Source: an uncultured Armatimonadota bacterium (lineage in GTDB: Bacteria; Armatimonadota; Fimbriimonadia; Fimbriimonadales; Fimbriimonadaceae). From it: a stretch of 5,220 nucleotides of DNA. The stretch covers positions 1 through 5,220 of the forward strand of contig CAMLEL010000208.1 in the NCBI GenBank assembly GCA_946478935.1. Direction: 5' to 3'. The notes below the pieces were generated by a model. That model saw nothing but the letters and a program-made list of their open reading frames with translations. It made no database searches and was not told the origin of the DNA. The translations under genes and the position numbers were made by a program. Position 1 is the stretch's first letter. Every line of letters starts with the position of its first letter. This document shows positions 4,187-5,220 of the stretch, piece by piece.

Positions 4187-5178
4187 TTCCTAGGAAGGGG
4201 CAGATTCTCGGTCGGGGTGTCTCTTTCCATGAGCATCCCGACTGCTTTCAACGGTTGAACATGTCCGTGGATGACGCTTTCAATGGCGGCAAAAACGGGC
4301 ATTTCAACCTTAAACTTCTTGGCAAGGATCTGAACCGATCCACTCGTCGAAACTCCTTCCACGACCTGTCCAACTTCGTCCAATGCTTCTTCCAGGGATC
4401 GGCCCTGGCCGAGCAGCTTGCCGGCCCGGTAGTTTCGGCTCAGGTTGCTGCTTGCGGTAGCAAACAGGTCTCCCACACCGGCAACTCCTAAAAACGTCTC
4501 GATTTGAGCGCCCATCTTGATGCCGAGAGTGATCATCTCTTTGAGTCCGCGAGCCAGGAACGCACCCTTGGTGTTATCTCCAAAGCCGAGACCGTCGGAC
4601 ATTCCCGCGCCAACGGCAATGACGTTCTTCAAAGCGCCCGCAAGTTCGACTCCGATCACATCTGAACTCTTGTAGACTCGAAAAGTCCGGCAGTTGAACG
4701 CCACGCGAACCCTCTCGGCCACGCCACCGTCTTCGCAGGCAGCAATCGCCGCGGTCGGGATTCCGCGCACGATTTCGATAGCCAGGTTCGGGCCACTGAT
4801 CGCACCGATTTGGGCATTGGGCAGCGTCTCGGCTACCACGTCGCTGACCATCTTGGCCGAGCCCGGCTCCAGGCCCTTTGCCGCCACGACCACCAGAGGA
4901 TGGTCGCCGGACACCTCCGCGACGACTCTTCGAACAGCGACCGACGGCACGGCGACCACCGTCATTTCGACCGGTTCGAGGTGGGAGTGCAACAATTCAA
5001 AGCGAACACCTTCTGGGATAGTGAATCCCGGCAGGTACCTGAGGTTCTCACGGGTCGAGCGCAGTACTTGGATCTCTTCAGGGTCGCGCCCCAGCAAAGT
5101 CACCTGATGACCGTTCCGCGCCAAAAGTATGGTGAGGGCCGTTCCCCAACTGCCCGATCCAAGAACCGCAACGTTCAT
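4183..5178 (-). CDS. gpsA: NAD(P)H-dependent glycerol-3-phosphate dehydrogenase
   Basis: GpsA reduces dihydroxyacetone phosphate to sn-glycerol-3-phosphate in the cytoplasm, the entry to phospholipid synthesis. From ATG 5178 the protein has 331 residues, normal for the family. It opens M-N-V-A-V-L with the Rossmann fingerprint G7-S-G9-S-W-G12-T-A-L. Next come R31-D, then A99-A-K101-G-L-E, S128-G-P-N, the catalytic V177-E-L-A-G-A-L-K184-N-V segment, G200-D-N-T-K-G and G234-V-G-D-L-F with S247-R-N-Y, ending near T321-E-N-L-P. All key residues are present. GTG 5184 is a possible start two codons upstream with GGA 6 bases before it; I prefer ATG because GpsA usually starts close to the G-x-G-x-x-G loop and the ATG overlaps an upstream stop as TAATG. 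The 3' end overlaps the collagen-like gene by 4 bp. Confidence 0.96.
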   Translation of the reverse strand: MNVAVLGSGSWGTALTILLARNGHQVTLLGRDPEEIQVLRSTRENLRYLPGFTIPEGVRFELLHSHLEPVEMTVVAVPSVAVRRVVAEVSGDHPLVVVAAKGLEPGSAKMVSDVVAETLPNAQIGAISGPNLAIEIVRGIPTAAIAACEDGGVAERVRVAFNCRTFRVYKSSDVIGVELAGALKNVIAVGAGMSDGLGFGDNTKGAFLARGLKEMITLGIKMGAQIETFLGVAGVGDLFATASSNLSRNYRAGKLLGQGRSLEEALDEVGQVVEGVSTSGSVQILAKKFKVEMPVFAAIESVIHGHVQPLKAVGMLMERDTPTENLPLPRN

Positions 5179-5220
5179 TAACACAAGTATTCCAGATCGG
5201 TATTCTTCAGTCCAGTCGCC
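5178..5220 (-). CDS. Possible C-terminal end of an upstream gene coupled to gpsA, partial
   Basis: One minus-strand frame is open from the right edge to TAA (5180-5178), giving the tail ATGLKNTDLEYLC. Its stop shares one base with the gpsA ATG (TAATG), an arrangement typical of translational coupling inside an operon. I do not recognise the tail, and 13 open codons are easily found by chance. The frame continuing directly into gpsA is also open to the edge. This entry rests mainly on the TAATG junction. Confidence 0.25.
   Translation of the reverse strand, partial: ATGLKNTDLEYLC

Noticed and set aside
4187..4196. TTCCTAGGAA, a perfect 10-bp palindrome after the collagen-like stop
   Set aside because: It has no loop and no T-run, so it cannot act as an intrinsic terminator, and it lies inside the gpsA coding sequence.
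4694..5181. Two long plus-strand frames opposite gpsA
   Set aside because: gpsA is unmistakable; these are composition-driven shadows rich in Arg, Thr and Ser.
1..5220. CRISPR array, transposase, phage, toxin-antitoxin or tRNA/rRNA
   Set aside because: I read both strands for spaced repeats, terminal inverted repeats with a transposase frame, and cloverleaf-like sequences, and found none; the gaps between genes are all about 200 bp or less.

Overview
The window is an ordinary-looking stretch of bacterial chromosome with five clear protein genes, one probable small membrane-protein gene, and fragments of two more genes at the edges. I see no rRNA, tRNA, CRISPR array, insertion sequence, phage gene or recognisable defence system. 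The lineage cannot be fixed from the sequence. A secreted protein with an outer-membrane-like C-terminal Phe, a probable DUF1080 tail, a PhyH dioxygenase beside an AraC regulator, and weak use of Shine-Dalgarno sites would fit a free-living heterotroph of the Armatimonadota/Planctomycetota sort; this is a guess by style.

Layout from left to right. Bases 1-36 (+) look like the last 11 codons of a DUF1080-type (3-keto-disaccharide hydrolase-like) protein. It converges on a small exported protein of unknown function (44-457, -). A 200-bp divergent spacer follows, rich in the hexamer GAATCC. Next comes a family-2 membrane glycosyltransferase (661-1731, +) of the type seen in carotenoid and hopanoid pathways. 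Its stop lies 4 bp from the stop of a two-helix small membrane protein (1736-2008, -). That small gene sits 20 bp downstream of a phytanoyl-CoA dioxygenase (PhyH) family gene (2029-2877, -).

The PhyH gene is divergent from an AraC-type regulator (2952-3770, +). The 74-bp spacer between them holds two 6-bp-arm palindromes with centres 41 bp apart, a plausible regulatory switch for the pair. Downstream of araC, with its own strong ribosome binding site, is a 113-residue single-pass membrane protein ending in a collagen-like Gly-X-Y tract (3845-4186, +). It overlaps tail to tail with gpsA, glycerol-3-phosphate dehydrogenase (4183-5178, -), the only housekeeping gene that can be named. gpsA may be translationally coupled, through a TAATG junction, to a gene that continues beyond the right edge.

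How the genes relate. The PhyH/AraC pair reads as a catabolic or metabolite-modifying enzyme with its own sensor-regulator, probably with the small membrane protein co-transcribed. gpsA supplies glycerol-3-phosphate for phospholipid synthesis and is independent. The glycosyltransferase has no pathway partner in view. The least conventional items are the collagen-like membrane protein, the paired palindromes in the PhyH/AraC spacer, and a recurring -10-like hexamer placed so close to the start codon that leaderless transcription is plausible.
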